Positions 1-8,206 are shown, counted from the stretch's first letter. The stretch is 64,000 nt of DNA from Clostridium sp. UBA699 (GCA_002298915.1 DBML01000001.1:124001-188000), one strand, 5' to 3'. Numbers and translations: made by a program. Notes: generated from the letters alone by a model not told the origin.

Positions 1-1
1 C

Positions 2-97
2 CACAACACAGGACTTGCATACGTTTCATGCTCGCCGTTCAGGGTTCCTGTCGCAAGGCTCTCAGCAGCTCAGGCGCAGATAAGAAACAGAAGATAG
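2..97 (+). CDS. ppdK: Pyruvate phosphate dikinase, C-terminal end (5' truncated by window)
   Basis: Reading from base 2 gives 31 residues ending at a TAG at 95–97. The fragment contains SCSPFRVPVARLSAAQ, which matches the very end of pyruvate phosphate dikinase; the Cys in SCSPFR corresponds to the conserved C-terminal active-site cysteine of the PEP/pyruvate-binding domain. The enzyme interconverts pyruvate, ATP and phosphate with PEP, AMP and pyrophosphate in the cytosol. In Clostridia ppdK commonly precedes dgt and dnaG, as here. Only the last few percent of the gene is visible. Identity is inferred from the short conserved tail plus gene order. Confidence 0.85.
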   Translation, partial: HNTGLAYVSCSPFRVPVARLSAAQAQIRNRR

Positions 98-126
98 CTA
101 CAATAATATACATCCAAGGCAAGCAG

Positions 127-156
127 AAAAGCCGGTACAAAACGTACCGGTTTTTT
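127..156 (+). terminator. Rho-independent terminator after ppdK
   Basis: The inverted repeat CCGGTAC (132–138) / GTACCGG (144–150) has a short A-rich loop, is extended by A/T pairs, and is followed by six T residues. It separates ppdK from dgt. Confidence 0.85.
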
Positions 157-222
157 CCTGCTGGTCAGTAAAAAAAGGACATTTGCGCTGCGGCATAGAA
201 TAATTAAGATGGGTGATGCGAA

Positions 223-1251
223 TTGTTGATAAGGGAAAAAATCGAAAACAAAGAATTGCTTATTCTCGACAGGAGCGCCGCATTCTCCTCAAAAAGCAGG
301 GGTAGGGCGGCAGAGGAGAAGAAGGACGACATAAGGACCTGCTACATGGTGGACAGGGACAGGATAATACACAGCAAGTCCTTCAGGAGGCTGAAGCACA
401 AGACACAGGTGTACATCCGGACCTTCGGCGACCACTACAGGACAAGGCTGACCCATACGCTTGAGGTCTCGCAGATCGCGAGGACCATCGGCAAGGGTAT
501 AGGGCTCAACGAGGACCTCATCGAAGCCATTGCGCTCGGGCACGACATAGGACATGTAGCCTTCGCCCACAACGGCGAGGATGTTCTGAACTCGCTGCTT
601 CCGGGAGGCTTCAGGCACAACGTAAACAGCGTAAGGGTGCTCACAAGGCTAGAAAAGCAGGGGCGCGGGCTCAATCTTAGCGAGGAGGTGCTGGACGGCA
701 TACTTCACCACAGCGGCTTCTCGAAGGAAGGGCAGAGGGCCTTCACGTTGGAAGGTCAGGTGGTAAGGTACAGCGACAAGATTGCCTACGTCAACCACGA
801 CATAGACGATTCCATAAGGGCTGGCCTGCTTAAGGAAGCCGACCTGCCGGAGAACTCCTTCGAAAAGCTGGGAAGCAGCCACAGCGAGAGGATAAACACG
901 CTGGTCACCAGCTGCATCCACTCGACCCTGGACAGCCTGGCGAAAGGAGAATTCAAGGTGACCCTTGACCACGAGATCGAGGAATCCCTGTCAAGGCTCA
1001 GGTCCTTCCTGTTCAAGAACGTGTACAACGGCGATGTGCTGAAGGAGGAAAGGGACAAAGCCAAGTTCGTGCTGGAGCAGGTGTTCAACTACTTCTACAA
1101 GCATCCTGAAAAGATGCCTGACATATATAGGGCTATAGTCGAGGAGGAAGGGCGCTACCAGGGTGTGGCGGACTACATCTCCGGCATGAGCGACGACTAC
1201 TGCCTGTCGCTTTTCAGCAGCATATACGTACCGAAAATAGTCATCTACTAA
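223..1251 (+). CDS. dgt: dGTPase-like HD-domain triphosphohydrolase
   Basis: Deoxyguanosinetriphosphate triphosphohydrolase-like protein, 342 residues. Proteins of this family cleave dNTPs to deoxynucleoside and triphosphate, helping balance dNTP pools. The HD metal site is visible: His78 in LTHTLEV and His107-Asp108 in GHDIGH, within the conserved arrangement RLKHKTQV...YRTRLTHTLEV. Residues 1–60 carry the usual charged N-terminus. The start is TTG at 223, weakly preceded by a GGGTG sequence; a second TTG follows directly. It lies between ppdK and dnaG, the normal clostridial position. Substrate preference among dNTPs cannot be read from sequence. Confidence 0.9.
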   Translation: MLIREKIENKELLILDRSAAFSSKSRGRAAEEKKDDIRTCYMVDRDRIIHSKSFRRLKHKTQVYIRTFGDHYRTRLTHTLEVSQIARTIGKGIGLNEDLIEAIALGHDIGHVAFAHNGEDVLNSLLPGGFRHNVNSVRVLTRLEKQGRGLNLSEEVLDGILHHSGFSKEGQRAFTLEGQVVRYSDKIAYVNHDIDDSIRAGLLKEADLPENSFEKLGSSHSERINTLVTSCIHSTLDSLAKGEFKVTLDHEIEESLSRLRSFLFKNVYNGDVLKEERDKAKFVLEQVFNYFYKHPEKMPDIYRAIVEEEGRYQGVADYISGMSDDYCLSLFSSIYVPKIVIY

Positions 1252-1300
1252 TGAAGGGCGATATATTTGTGCAAAAAAATAAATTTTTTTTGAAGGAAAT

Positions 1301-1328
1301 TTTACATTTGTAAAGAATATAGTATAAT
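1301..1328 (+). promoter_or_regulatory. Sigma-A promoter of the dnaG–rpoD operon
   Basis: A -35 TTTACA (1301–1306) and a perfect -10 TATAAT (1323–1328) are separated by 16 bases. Transcription should begin near 1335, downstream of the first in-frame TTG at 1332, so this promoter decides the dnaG start codon. Confidence 0.8.
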
Positions 1329-1376
1329 AGTTTGGTGACAAAAAAACAAATCAAAAAAAATAGGTGTGATTATTTA

Positions 1377-3143
1377 TTGATATCGGATGAGGTAATCCAG
1401 AAGATTAAAGACGAAAACGACATCGTGGACATAATATCTGAAACTGTAAAACTGAAGAAAGCCGGAAGAAATTATGTTGGGCTGTGTCCGTTCCACCATG
1501 AGAAAACCCCATCCTTTAGTGTTTCCCAGGAAAAACAGATATACAAGTGTTTTGGATGCGGCGAGGCAGGAAACGTCATAACATTTCTTATGAAGACAAG
1601 AAAGCTGACATTCCTGGATTCGCTGAAGCTGCTCGGCGAAAGGGTGAATATAAGTATCGATACTCAAGACGAGAGATCGCCTGCCAGAGAGAGATACGAC
1701 AAGTTGTATTCTCTCAACGTAGAGGCAGCTAAATTTTTCCGCAGGAACCTCCTGGAAAACAAGACGGCCATGGAATATTTCCTCAACAGGGGGATAACAA
1801 AAAAGCTGATAGCAAACTTCGGGCTCGGCTACGCGCCCGACAGCTGGAACTCCCTGCTGAAGCACCTTAAGGCAAAAGGCTATACCGAGCTCGACCTGCT
1901 GAACGCCGGACTGATCATAAAAAGTCCCAAAGGAACCTACTACGACAGGTTCAGGAACAGGGTCACGTTCCCGGTTTTCGACTACAGGGGCAAGGTAATA
2001 GGGTTTGGCGGCAGAGTCATGGATGACACGAAACCAAAATACCTGAATTCGCCGGAGACGGCCCTTTTCAAGAAGGGGATAAACCTCTACGGCATGAATT
2101 TCACCATAAAGGACCTCAAGGAAGATTACATGATAATCGTTGAAGGCTACATGGACTGCATCGCGCTGCACCAGTACGGCATAACGAACGCCGTCGCTTC
2201 GCTGGGAACCGCGCTCACTATCAACCAGGCTAAGCTCATAAAAAGGTATGTTGACAAGGTTATAATAGCCTACGACGCAGACCTGGCTGGCCAGGCGGCC
2301 ACCCTAAGGGGTCTAGAAATACTTAAGCAGGCGGGGCTCGATGTAAGGGTTCTGACCGTGCCCGAAGGCAAGGATCCGGATGAATTCATAAGGAACAACG
2401 GAAAGGACGCCTTCGCAAAGCTGCTATCCAAAGCCCTACCTCTCATCGACTACAGGATTTCCAAGGTGAGGGAAGGGGTCGACATGAAGAACCCGGACAA
2501 TCTCATACATTATGTTGAGAAGGTTATTCAGATCCTGACGGACCTCGATCCCGTAGAGAGGGATGTATACATCAAGAAGATTTCCGAGGAGACGAATATC
2601 AAGGACCAGGCCATTTATGACATGCTTAGCAGGAAAATGCAGAACAGCGAGAAGCGGGAGGAGGCTTTGTCCGACATCCCGGATTTCAGCCGGAAGCTCT
2701 ATCTGGAGCCGGCATACCTCAAGGCGGAAAGGACACTTCTCAAGCTTATGCTGGAGGAGCCCGACGCCCTTGAACGCGCGCAAACGCACATGGAAAAGGA
2801 GGATTTCGCACTGGAAAGCCACAGGAAGCTTTTTGAGCAGATACTGGGCATGAAGTCTTCCGAACAGGAAGCAAGGAAGAAGGCCATCGAGCTGAAGCTC
2901 ACCGATCAGGAGAGCATAAGCGAATGGGTGAACATCCTTGAGTATGAAACAGTTTATGATGAAGACAACATAGACAGCTATGTCGATGACTGCATAAAGG
3001 AAATCAAAAAATACAAGCTAGAGGAGTCGAAAAAAGAAATAATGCTTAAGATAAAGCAATTTGAAGCAGAGGGAAAGCTGCAGGAATCAATGGAGCTGGC
3101 CAAAGAGTTTATAAGGATACAGAAAAAAGGGGGTATGAGGTAG
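1377..3143 (+). CDS. dnaG: DNA primase DnaG
   Basis: DNA primase, 588 residues from the chosen start; it synthesises RNA primers for replication with the DnaB helicase. The N-terminal CHC2 zinc-binding domain is clear (Cys37, His40, Cys58, Cys61 in CPFHHEKTP and CFGCG). The Toprim core follows, with GFGGRVM, the acidic segment IVEGYMD and the AYDAD metal-binding motif, and a C-terminal helicase-interaction region. The start is taken as TTG 1377, preceded by AGGTGTG; it gives the classic N-terminus MISDEVIQKIK. The earlier TTG at 1332 lies at or before the expected transcription start and lacks a ribosome-binding site. Its stop codon abuts the rpoD start, as expected for the primase/sigma operon. 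Confidence 0.95.
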   Translation: MISDEVIQKIKDENDIVDIISETVKLKKAGRNYVGLCPFHHEKTPSFSVSQEKQIYKCFGCGEAGNVITFLMKTRKLTFLDSLKLLGERVNISIDTQDERSPARERYDKLYSLNVEAAKFFRRNLLENKTAMEYFLNRGITKKLIANFGLGYAPDSWNSLLKHLKAKGYTELDLLNAGLIIKSPKGTYYDRFRNRVTFPVFDYRGKVIGFGGRVMDDTKPKYLNSPETALFKKGINLYGMNFTIKDLKEDYMIIVEGYMDCIALHQYGITNAVASLGTALTINQAKLIKRYVDKVIIAYDADLAGQAATLRGLEILKQAGLDVRVLTVPEGKDPDEFIRNNGKDAFAKLLSKALPLIDYRISKVREGVDMKNPDNLIHYVEKVIQILTDLDPVERDVYIKKISEETNIKDQAIYDMLSRKMQNSEKREEALSDIPDFSRKLYLEPAYLKAERTLLKLMLEEPDALERAQTHMEKEDFALESHRKLFEQILGMKSSEQEARKKAIELKLTDQESISEWVNILEYETVYDEDNIDSYVDDCIKEIKKYKLEESKKEIMLKIKQFEAEGKLQESMELAKEFIRIQKKGGMR

Positions 3144-4226
3144 ATGGCAGAAGGAGAAATCGTAAAGGATAAAGACTCGAAGACATCTGTTGTCAAGAGG
3201 ATCCTTGAAAAGGGAAAAGCAACAGGGAGCCTGACTTACAAAGAGATTATGGACGAGCTTGAAGAAGTTGAATTATCCCCTGAACAGATCGAAAAAATCT
3301 ACGAGGTTCTGGAATCTACAGGCATCGAAGTTATTGGGGATATGACCGACATAGAGGTTCCGGAGGAGGATCTTGACCTGTCCGTTCCGGAGGGAATAGC
3401 TATAGACGACCCGGTCAGGATGTACCTGAAGGAAATAGGAAAGGTGCCTCTTTTGACGCCAGAGGAAGAGATAGAGTACGCAAAGAGGATCGAGGAAAAC
3501 GATCCTGTAGCCAAGAAGAAGCTTGCAGAGGCAAACCTCAGGCTTGTCGTCAGCATAGCAAAGAGGTACGTTGGAAGGGGGATGCTTTTCCTCGACCTCA
3601 TACAGGAAGGAAACCTTGGCCTTATAAAGGCTGTTGAGAAGTTCGACTACAGGAAAGGGTTCAAGTTCAGCACCTACGCCACCTGGTGGATAAGGCAGGC
3701 CATAACAAGAGCCATAGCCGACCAGGCCAGGACGATCAGGATACCTGTCCACATGGTCGAAACTATTAACAAGCTCATCAGGGAGTCGAGAAGGCTTCTC
3801 CAGGAGCTCGGAAGGGAGCCGTCGCCTGAAGAGATAGCGAAGGTCATGGACATGCCTGTGGACAAGGTGAGGGAGATCATGAAGATAGCCCAGGAGCCTG
3901 TATCCCTCGAAACTCCGATAGGAGAAGAGGAGGACAGCCATCTCGGCGACTTCATACCAGATGACGACGCTCTTGCACCGGCAGAGGCAGCTGCTTTCAC
4001 TATGCTGAAGGAGCAGCTGATCAACGTGCTGGACACGCTGACGCCGAGGGAGGAAAAGGTTCTTAGGCTCAGGTTCGGGCTTGATGACGGAAGGGCAAGG
4101 ACCCTCGAGGAAGTAGGCAAGGAGTTCAACGTCACCAGGGAAAGAATAAGGCAGATAGAAGCAAAGGCTCTCAGAAAGCTGAGACATCCAAGCAGAAGCA
4201 AGAAACTGAAGGACTATCTGGATTAG
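3144..4226 (+). CDS. rpoD: Primary RNA polymerase sigma factor (SigA/RpoD)
   Basis: Housekeeping sigma-70 factor of 360 residues, the short form typical of Bacillota. An acidic region 1.1 occupies about residues 1–85. Region 1.2/2 follows (DPVRMYLKEIGKVPLLTPEEE; then NLRLVVSIAKRYVGRG and QEGNLGLIKAVEKFDYRKG, then FSTYATWWIRQAI, the -10 reading and melting segment). Regions 3 and 4 follow, with the C-terminal helix-turn-helix in LEEVGKEFNVTRERIRQIEA that reads the -35 element. The ATG directly follows the dnaG stop codon, so the genes are translationally linked. It binds core RNA polymerase and directs most vegetative transcription, consistent with the TTGACA/TATAAT-type promoters in this window. 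Confidence 0.97.
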   Translation: MAEGEIVKDKDSKTSVVKRILEKGKATGSLTYKEIMDELEEVELSPEQIEKIYEVLESTGIEVIGDMTDIEVPEEDLDLSVPEGIAIDDPVRMYLKEIGKVPLLTPEEEIEYAKRIEENDPVAKKKLAEANLRLVVSIAKRYVGRGMLFLDLIQEGNLGLIKAVEKFDYRKGFKFSTYATWWIRQAITRAIADQARTIRIPVHMVETINKLIRESRRLLQELGREPSPEEIAKVMDMPVDKVREIMKIAQEPVSLETPIGEEEDSHLGDFIPDDDALAPAEAAAFTMLKEQLINVLDTLTPREEKVLRLRFGLDDGRARTLEEVGKEFNVTRERIRQIEAKALRKLRHPSRSKKLKDYLD

Positions 4227-4234
4227 CAGTCTTC

Positions 4235-4264
4235 GGGCACCTCACCACAGGTGCCCTTATTTTG
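4235..4264 (+). terminator. Rho-independent terminator after rpoD
   Basis: GGGCACCT (4235–4242) and AGGTGCCC (4249–4256) form a perfect 8-bp stem with a CACCAC loop, followed by TTATTTT. It closes the dnaG–rpoD unit. Confidence 0.85.
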
Positions 4265-4290
4265 AGCATATTTCAAAAGGAAGTGATTTT

Positions 4291-5178
4291 GTGCTGAAGT
4301 ATTCACCACGGCGCGGAAACGGAAGGCTTCATCTGTTTTTGTTCATCGTTGCCTTCAACGCTGCGCTAATCGCACTAATATACATAGTTGATTCCTACAC
4401 GATATCGGTTTTGCTAAAAGCGTCCCTGGCGGTTCTCAACCTATACCAGCTGTACTACCTGGCCACCGTAATCACTCTGGGCTACGCATTAGGGGACGGG
4501 AAGCTGGAGATATCAAGCCTTTTCGGGCTAAAGAAGGTTGAACTGCCCTTCGAGCAGATCAGAGGCTACAAGAGGTTTTCGGGCAGCATAAGAGGGGTAA
4601 GGCTTTCAGGCTACGGAAAAAGCAACGCAGCCATTGGCAGGGCAGTTATAGAAAAGATAGGTACAACCTACATGTACGTGACCTCGTCCAAGGACATGCT
4701 GTACATAAAGGCCGACGACATGAACTACGGGCTTTCCCCTGAGGATGCAGAGGGGTTTGTAAGAGAGCTCAACAGCCACGGTGTGCATGAGATAGCGATG
4801 GACTACAGGCCTTCTAAGAGCGTGAGCCTGTTCAAGGACAAGGTGTTCACGGCTATATTCGCCGCGGCAGCCGTCATAATCATGGCCATGACGGTGAATC
4901 CAATAATCCTGTACCTTTCAGACAGGCTGCCTGCGATGATGCCGCTGAGCTTCAACGCTGCCTACCATCCGGTCCAGTTCGGAACTGGGAAGCAGTTCGC
5001 TGTGAGCCAGATGATGTGCGGGTTCCTAAACATGGCCGTGCTGCTCTGCATGTACTACGCGGCGTACTTCATCTCGAGGTATGACAGGAAATCGGCATAC
5101 AAGTTCATCTGCGTTCCGCTGGTCGTGTCGGCCATCTTCTTCGCGATGCAGCTGCAGACATTTTTCAGTTTCAGATGA
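4291..5178 (+). CDS. Membrane protein with PH-like domain
   Basis: A 295-residue integral membrane protein of uncertain function. Two hydrophobic helices lie near the N-terminus (about residues 15–60). A soluble beta-rich stretch follows (about 65–165) with the pattern GDGKLEISSLFGLKKVELPF, which resembles bacterial PH (YdbS/YdbT-like) domains. Three further hydrophobic segments occupy about 188–290. The start is GTG 4291, preceded by AAAGGAAGTG. It lies between rpoD and trmK in the same direction, after the rpoD terminator. No catalytic motif is visible; a structural or signalling role at the membrane is only a guess. Confidence 0.7.
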   Translation: MLKYSPRRGNGRLHLFLFIVAFNAALIALIYIVDSYTISVLLKASLAVLNLYQLYYLATVITLGYALGDGKLEISSLFGLKKVELPFEQIRGYKRFSGSIRGVRLSGYGKSNAAIGRAVIEKIGTTYMYVTSSKDMLYIKADDMNYGLSPEDAEGFVRELNSHGVHEIAMDYRPSKSVSLFKDKVFTAIFAAAAVIIMAMTVNPIILYLSDRLPAMMPLSFNAAYHPVQFGTGKQFAVSQMMCGFLNMAVLLCMYYAAYFISRYDRKSAYKFICVPLVVSAIFFAMQLQTFFSFR

Positions 5179-5196
5179 TAAGGAAGGATTCATGCT

Positions 5197-5886
5197 ATGG
5201 AATTAAGCGTTAGAATGGAAAAAACGGCGTCGCTGGTCGAGCCCTGCAGGTGCGTGGCAGACATAGGGACGGACCATGCGTACATACCCATATACCTCGT
5301 CAAGAAGGGGATATGCGGAAGGGCGATAGCCTCGGACATAAACAAGGGGCCCATCAGGAAGGCGGAGAGGAACATAGGCCTCCACGGGCTCTCGGACAAA
5401 ATTGAGTGCAGGATAGGCCCGGGGCTCAACACCCTGAAGAGCGGGGATGCCGATGTGGCGATTATCGCCGGCATGGGAGGCAACCTCATAAGGGACATAA
5501 TAGAGGAGAGGCTGGACCTGTTCAGGGAGTTCAGCTACGTCATACTTCAGCCGGTGCAGAACCCAGAGGTGCTGAGGGAATATATATATAGAAAGGGCTA
5601 CGAAATCATCGGCGAGGAACTCTGTATTGACGAAAACAAATATTATGAGATAATAAAAATAAGGTTTGGTGAAAAAAAATACGAAGTCGACGATATCTTC
5701 TTCGAGATAAGCGAGAAGCTGTTCAGGGAGAAGCATCCAATGATCAAGGATTTCATCTTGCACAAGCATGAGAAATACAGCAAGATAATGGGCAAGATCC
5801 AGGACGAAACCGAACTGGCGCTTGAGAGGAAAAAAGAGCTTGAGAAGAAACTGAGGAAGCTGGAGGAGATGCTGGGATGCCTTTAA
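5197..5886 (+). CDS. trmK: tRNA (adenine(22)-N1)-methyltransferase TrmK
   Basis: SAM-dependent methyltransferase of 229 residues, COG2384/TrmK family, which methylates N1 of A22 in the tRNA D-loop region. The SAM-binding motif is at the N-terminus (VADIGTDHAYIPIYL), with further family signatures ASDINKGP and IAGMGGNLIRDI. A lysine/glutamate-rich coiled C-terminal helix ends the protein. The ATG is preceded by AAGGAAGG. It overlaps the next gene by 10 bases. The order rpoD…trmK–nif3-like is conserved across Bacillota, which supports the assignment. Confidence 0.92.
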   Translation: MELSVRMEKTASLVEPCRCVADIGTDHAYIPIYLVKKGICGRAIASDINKGPIRKAERNIGLHGLSDKIECRIGPGLNTLKSGDADVAIIAGMGGNLIRDIIEERLDLFREFSYVILQPVQNPEVLREYIYRKGYEIIGEELCIDENKYYEIIKIRFGEKKYEVDDIFFEISEKLFREKHPMIKDFILHKHEKYSKIMGKIQDETELALERKKELEKKLRKLEEMLGCL

Positions 5887-6680
5887 AGGTTAAAGACGTT
5901 CACGACATCCTTGAGGAGCGTGCGCCTTCAAGGTTAATGGAAAGCTACGACAATGTGGGGCTAATGGTAGGGGATATGGAGCAGGAGGTATCCTCTGTTC
6001 TTGTTGCCCTCGACTGCACCCTCGAAGTCATAATGGAGGCAAAGGAGAAGGGCTGCAGCCTCATATTCTGCCACCACCCTCTCATATTCCAGAAGCCGTC
6101 ATCGATAACAACAGACAAGCTTCTGGGCAGGAAGATCATAGAGCTGATCTCGAGCGGTATTAGCGTATACTCAAGCCACACGAACCTTGACTCAGTGCAG
6201 GGAGGGCTAAACGACATCCTCATGAGCCTGATCGGGGTGAAGGAATCCAGCGTGCTGGATGCAGCCGAAGGCGAAGCAGGTTCGGGCATAGGGAGGTTTG
6301 CGTCCCTCGATAAGCCTGTAAAGCTGTCCGAGCTTGTCGACAGCGTGAAGGAAGCGCTCGGCCTGGAGTTCGCAAGGTATTCCGGAGACGATGGCAAGGC
6401 TGTCTCGAAAATAGCCGTGATAAGCGGCAGCGGACAGAGCTTCTTCGGCGCTGCGGTAAAGGCAGGTGCAGAATGCATAATAACCGGGGACACTACTTAC
6501 CACCATGTGAGCGATCTCAGGGAGGAAGGCGTAGCAGTGATAGACGCGGGACACTTCGGCACGGAGTGGCCTGCCCTTAAAGTGTTCTCAAAATGGCTTG
6601 AAAGCAAGATGAAAGAAATGGGCTTCGAAAATTCAGTCGTTCTGGCTGAATCTAACAGCTGTCCTTATAAATGCAGGTAG
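5877..6680 (+). CDS. Nif3-like dinuclear metal-centre protein
   Basis: Nif3/YqfO (formerly 'GTP cyclohydrolase I type 2') family, 267 residues. Metal ligands are visible as CHHPLIF (about residue 63), HTNLD (about 101), GDTTYHH and DAGHFGTEW near the C-terminus. Family members are hexamers with a di-metal site; the biochemical role is unsettled. This is the short form lacking the inserted PII-like domain seen in the roughly 370-residue Bacillus version. It overlaps trmK by 10 bases, so translation is probably coupled. Its stop codon lies inside the following terminator stem. Confidence 0.88.
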   Translation: MPLKVKDVHDILEERAPSRLMESYDNVGLMVGDMEQEVSSVLVALDCTLEVIMEAKEKGCSLIFCHHPLIFQKPSSITTDKLLGRKIIELISSGISVYSSHTNLDSVQGGLNDILMSLIGVKESSVLDAAEGEAGSGIGRFASLDKPVKLSELVDSVKEALGLEFARYSGDDGKAVSKIAVISGSGQSFFGAAVKAGAECIITGDTTYHHVSDLREEGVAVIDAGHFGTEWPALKVFSKWLESKMKEMGFENSVVLAESNSCPYKCR

Positions 6681-6708
6681 GAATAGGTGCGCCTATTCCT
6701 ACTTTTTT
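6677..6708 (+). terminator. Strong terminator overlapping the nif3-like stop codon
   Basis: GTAGGAATAGG (6677–6687) and CCTATTCCTAC (6692–6702) form a perfect 11-bp stem with a TGCG loop and six Ts. The gene's TAG stop is the start of the stem. Confidence 0.92.
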
Positions 6709-6748
6709 ACTTTAATTCGCAATATTGGAAGAATCACGGGAGGTAGAA

Positions 6749-7474
6749 ATGGAAAAATTTGAGATGCTGCTGGAGCTGCAGAAAAACTACGATATTATAA
6801 GGGAGAACTCTAAGGAGCTTAAGAACGGATCCTTCATCTATCTCCTTAAGAAGCTGAAGGATGATTTCGAAGCTGCCAGGACAACGCTGAAAGACAGGGA
6901 AAACGAGCTCGCAAGCCTTAAGAAAAGGTATAAGGAGATAAACGAGCGGATAAACGGCTACAAGAAGGAAATAGAAAAAAACGAATTCAAGCTCTACAAC
7001 AGCGCGGGAAGCGACCTGAAGCTGATAGATGGGCTCACTAAAAAGGTCGCAGACATGAAGCAGGCCATGGCCGACCTCGACAGCCAGTCGCTGGAGCTCC
7101 TGGAACATGAGGACAAGCTGAGCTTCGAGAGAGACAAGCTCAAGCTCAAGCTTACCGACCTTAAGAAGGAGTTCGAGAGCGTAAAGGATACAGGAAGCAG
7201 GAAGATAAACACCGCGAAGGAAGAGATAAGCAAGGCCCAGGAAAGGGTGGCAGAGATGGAGAAGCTTCTCCCGGAAAAGACTGTGAAGAGCTTCAACGAT
7301 CTCAGGGAGGCCAAGGGCTCGGCAGTGGCCAGGTCGGACCACGGCGTGTGCCAGGGCTGCAAGATGAAGATATCGGCTATGACCATGGACAAGATAGCGA
7401 AGGACTACAGCGTGGTGTTCTGCGACAACTGCGGCAGGATACTGCACTGCAGCGACAAGGAATCAAGGCTCTAG
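6749..7474 (+). CDS. Coiled-coil protein with C4 zinc ribbon
   Basis: A 241-residue protein of the PF02591 zinc-ribbon family. About residues 1–185 are heptad-rich and highly charged, predicting a long antiparallel coiled coil. The C-terminus carries CQGCKM and CDNCGR, the four zinc-binding cysteines. The start is taken as ATG 6749, which has GGGAGG five bases upstream; an in-frame TTG at 6725 has no ribosome-binding site. The family is widespread and usually found near nif3-like genes and rnpB, as here. A nucleic-acid-binding role is usually proposed but not shown by this sequence. Confidence 0.85.
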   Translation: MEKFEMLLELQKNYDIIRENSKELKNGSFIYLLKKLKDDFEAARTTLKDRENELASLKKRYKEINERINGYKKEIEKNEFKLYNSAGSDLKLIDGLTKKVADMKQAMADLDSQSLELLEHEDKLSFERDKLKLKLTDLKKEFESVKDTGSRKINTAKEEISKAQERVAEMEKLLPEKTVKSFNDLREAKGSAVARSDHGVCQGCKMKISAMTMDKIAKDYSVVFCDNCGRILHCSDKESRL

Positions 7475-7479
7475 AAGAT

Positions 7480-7508
7480 TTGCATTTTCGCCCGTAATGT
7501 GATATTAT
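7480..7508 (+). promoter_or_regulatory. rnpB promoter
   Basis: TTGCAT (7480–7485) and TATTAT (7503–7508) are separated by exactly 17 bases. This predicts a start near 7515, where the RNase P RNA P1 helix begins. Confidence 0.75.
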
Positions 7509-7514
7509 TTACTA

Positions 7515-7880
7515 GCGACTAAGCCAGACAATCGCTGCTGATTCATTTCAGGAGAGGAAAGTCCGAGCTCCACAGGGCAGGGTGCTGGGTAATACCCAGT
7601 CAGGGTGACTTGAAGGAAAGTGCAACAGAGATATACCGCTCCCGTTTTCGCGGGAGTAAGGGTGGAAAGGCGAGGTAAGAGCTCACCAGCGCATTGGCGA
7701 CTTTGCGGCTATGTAAACCCCATCTGGAGCAAGATCGAATAGGGGAGCAACCTGCAGCGAAAGCTGACAGGAAAGGACGGCCCGTCCCGCTTCCGGGTAG
7801 TATCGCTTGAGCCTGCAGGTAACTGCCGGCCTAGATAGATGATTGTCTAAAACAGAACTCGGCTTATAGACTTAGTCGTA
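7515..7880 (+). ncRNA. rnpB: RNase P RNA (bacterial type A-like)
   Basis: Catalytic RNA of RNase P, which removes 5' leaders from pre-tRNAs. The ends pair as P1: GCGACTAAG at 7515–7523 with CTTAGTCGT at 7871–7879. Conserved blocks include GAGGAAAGTCCGAGCTCC near 7552 (CR I), a downstream GGTAAGAGCTCACCAGC, GTAAACCCCATC and GGAGCAAGATCGAATAGGGG (7727–7746), and CAGAACTCGGCTTATAG near the 3' end. Exact ends are inferred from P1 and the promoter. The last about 45 bases are duplicated downstream (see 8207–8250). Confidence 0.95.
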
Positions 7881-7897
7881 CCAAAGGATGAAAACAC
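7853..7897 (+). repeat. rnpB 3'-end repeat, copy 1
   Basis: This stretch covers the last bases of rnpB and runs into the terminator (CAGAACTCGG … CTTAG … GTACCAAAGGATGAAAACAC). A diverged copy lies about 350 bases downstream at 8207–8250. Confidence 0.8.
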
Positions 7898-7921
7898 TGG
7901 CTTGATGCTGGTGTTTTTTTA
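7893..7921 (+). terminator. Terminator of rnpB (first copy)
   Basis: AACACTGGC (7893–7901) and GCTGGTGTT (7907–7915) form a 9-bp stem with two G·T pairs and a TTGAT loop, followed by a T run. Confidence 0.8.
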
Positions 7922-7923
7922 TT

Positions 7924-7975
7924 TTGCCACCGGTTTGCCACCCAAAATGCCATTCAATTTTTAGGTGGCATTTTT
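7924..7975 (+). repeat. Short direct/inverted repeats (TTTGCCACC) in AT-rich island
   Basis: TTGCCACC occurs twice (about 7924–7930 in partial form GCCACC, then 7934–7942), followed by ATGCCATT and an inverted GGTGGCAT (7964–7971). AAAATGCCA (7944–7952) and TGGCATTTT (7966–7974) could form a hairpin. Such clustered short repeats beside a gene 3' end resemble arm-type binding sites of tyrosine integrases, but no integrase gene remains. An extra terminator-like hairpin is an alternative reading. Confidence 0.45.
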
Positions 7976-8053
7976 CTGCATCTCTTTATTTAATTGGCAT
8001 AGATATTTAAATTGTGTTATATAAATAAATTTTCTTCATAATATCTACATCAC

Positions 8054-8077
8054 TTTTGATTATAATCAAAATATAAT
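8054..8077 (+). promoter_or_regulatory. Palindrome and -10-like site upstream of the small peptide gene
   Basis: TTTTGATTATAATCAAAA (8054–8071) is a perfect 18-base palindrome containing TATAAT, and a second TATAAT follows at 8072–8077. A promoter overlapped by an operator is plausible; no convincing -35 was found. Confidence 0.4.
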
Positions 8078-8095
8078 TTATTGGGAGGTGTTGAA

Positions 8096-8191
8096 ATGGT
8101 AGGTCAAGCTTTAGCTCAATGCATTCATATGTGTGGCATGTATGGACAAGATTTAGCAAATTGTATTTCAATTATGTTAGGTATAAAATAA
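8096..8191 (+). CDS. 31-residue peptide, unknown function
   Basis: A short reading frame beginning with ATG 8096 and ending at TAA 8189–8191. It is preceded by a strong ribosome-binding site GGGAGGTG (8083–8090). The product starts MVGQALAQCIHMCGMYGQ and has three cysteines (9, 13, 23), two charged residues (Asp19, Lys31) and an otherwise hydrophobic or small-residue composition. There is no signal peptide. It sits in an AT-rich island between two copies of the rnpB 3' end. The good ribosome-binding site and the upstream palindrome argue that it is translated. I do not recognise a family; a small toxin, bacteriocin-like or signalling peptide are all possible and unproven. Confidence 0.5.
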   Translation: MVGQALAQCIHMCGMYGQDLANCISIMLGIK

Positions 8192-8206
8192 AACCAAAAT
8201 CTAATA

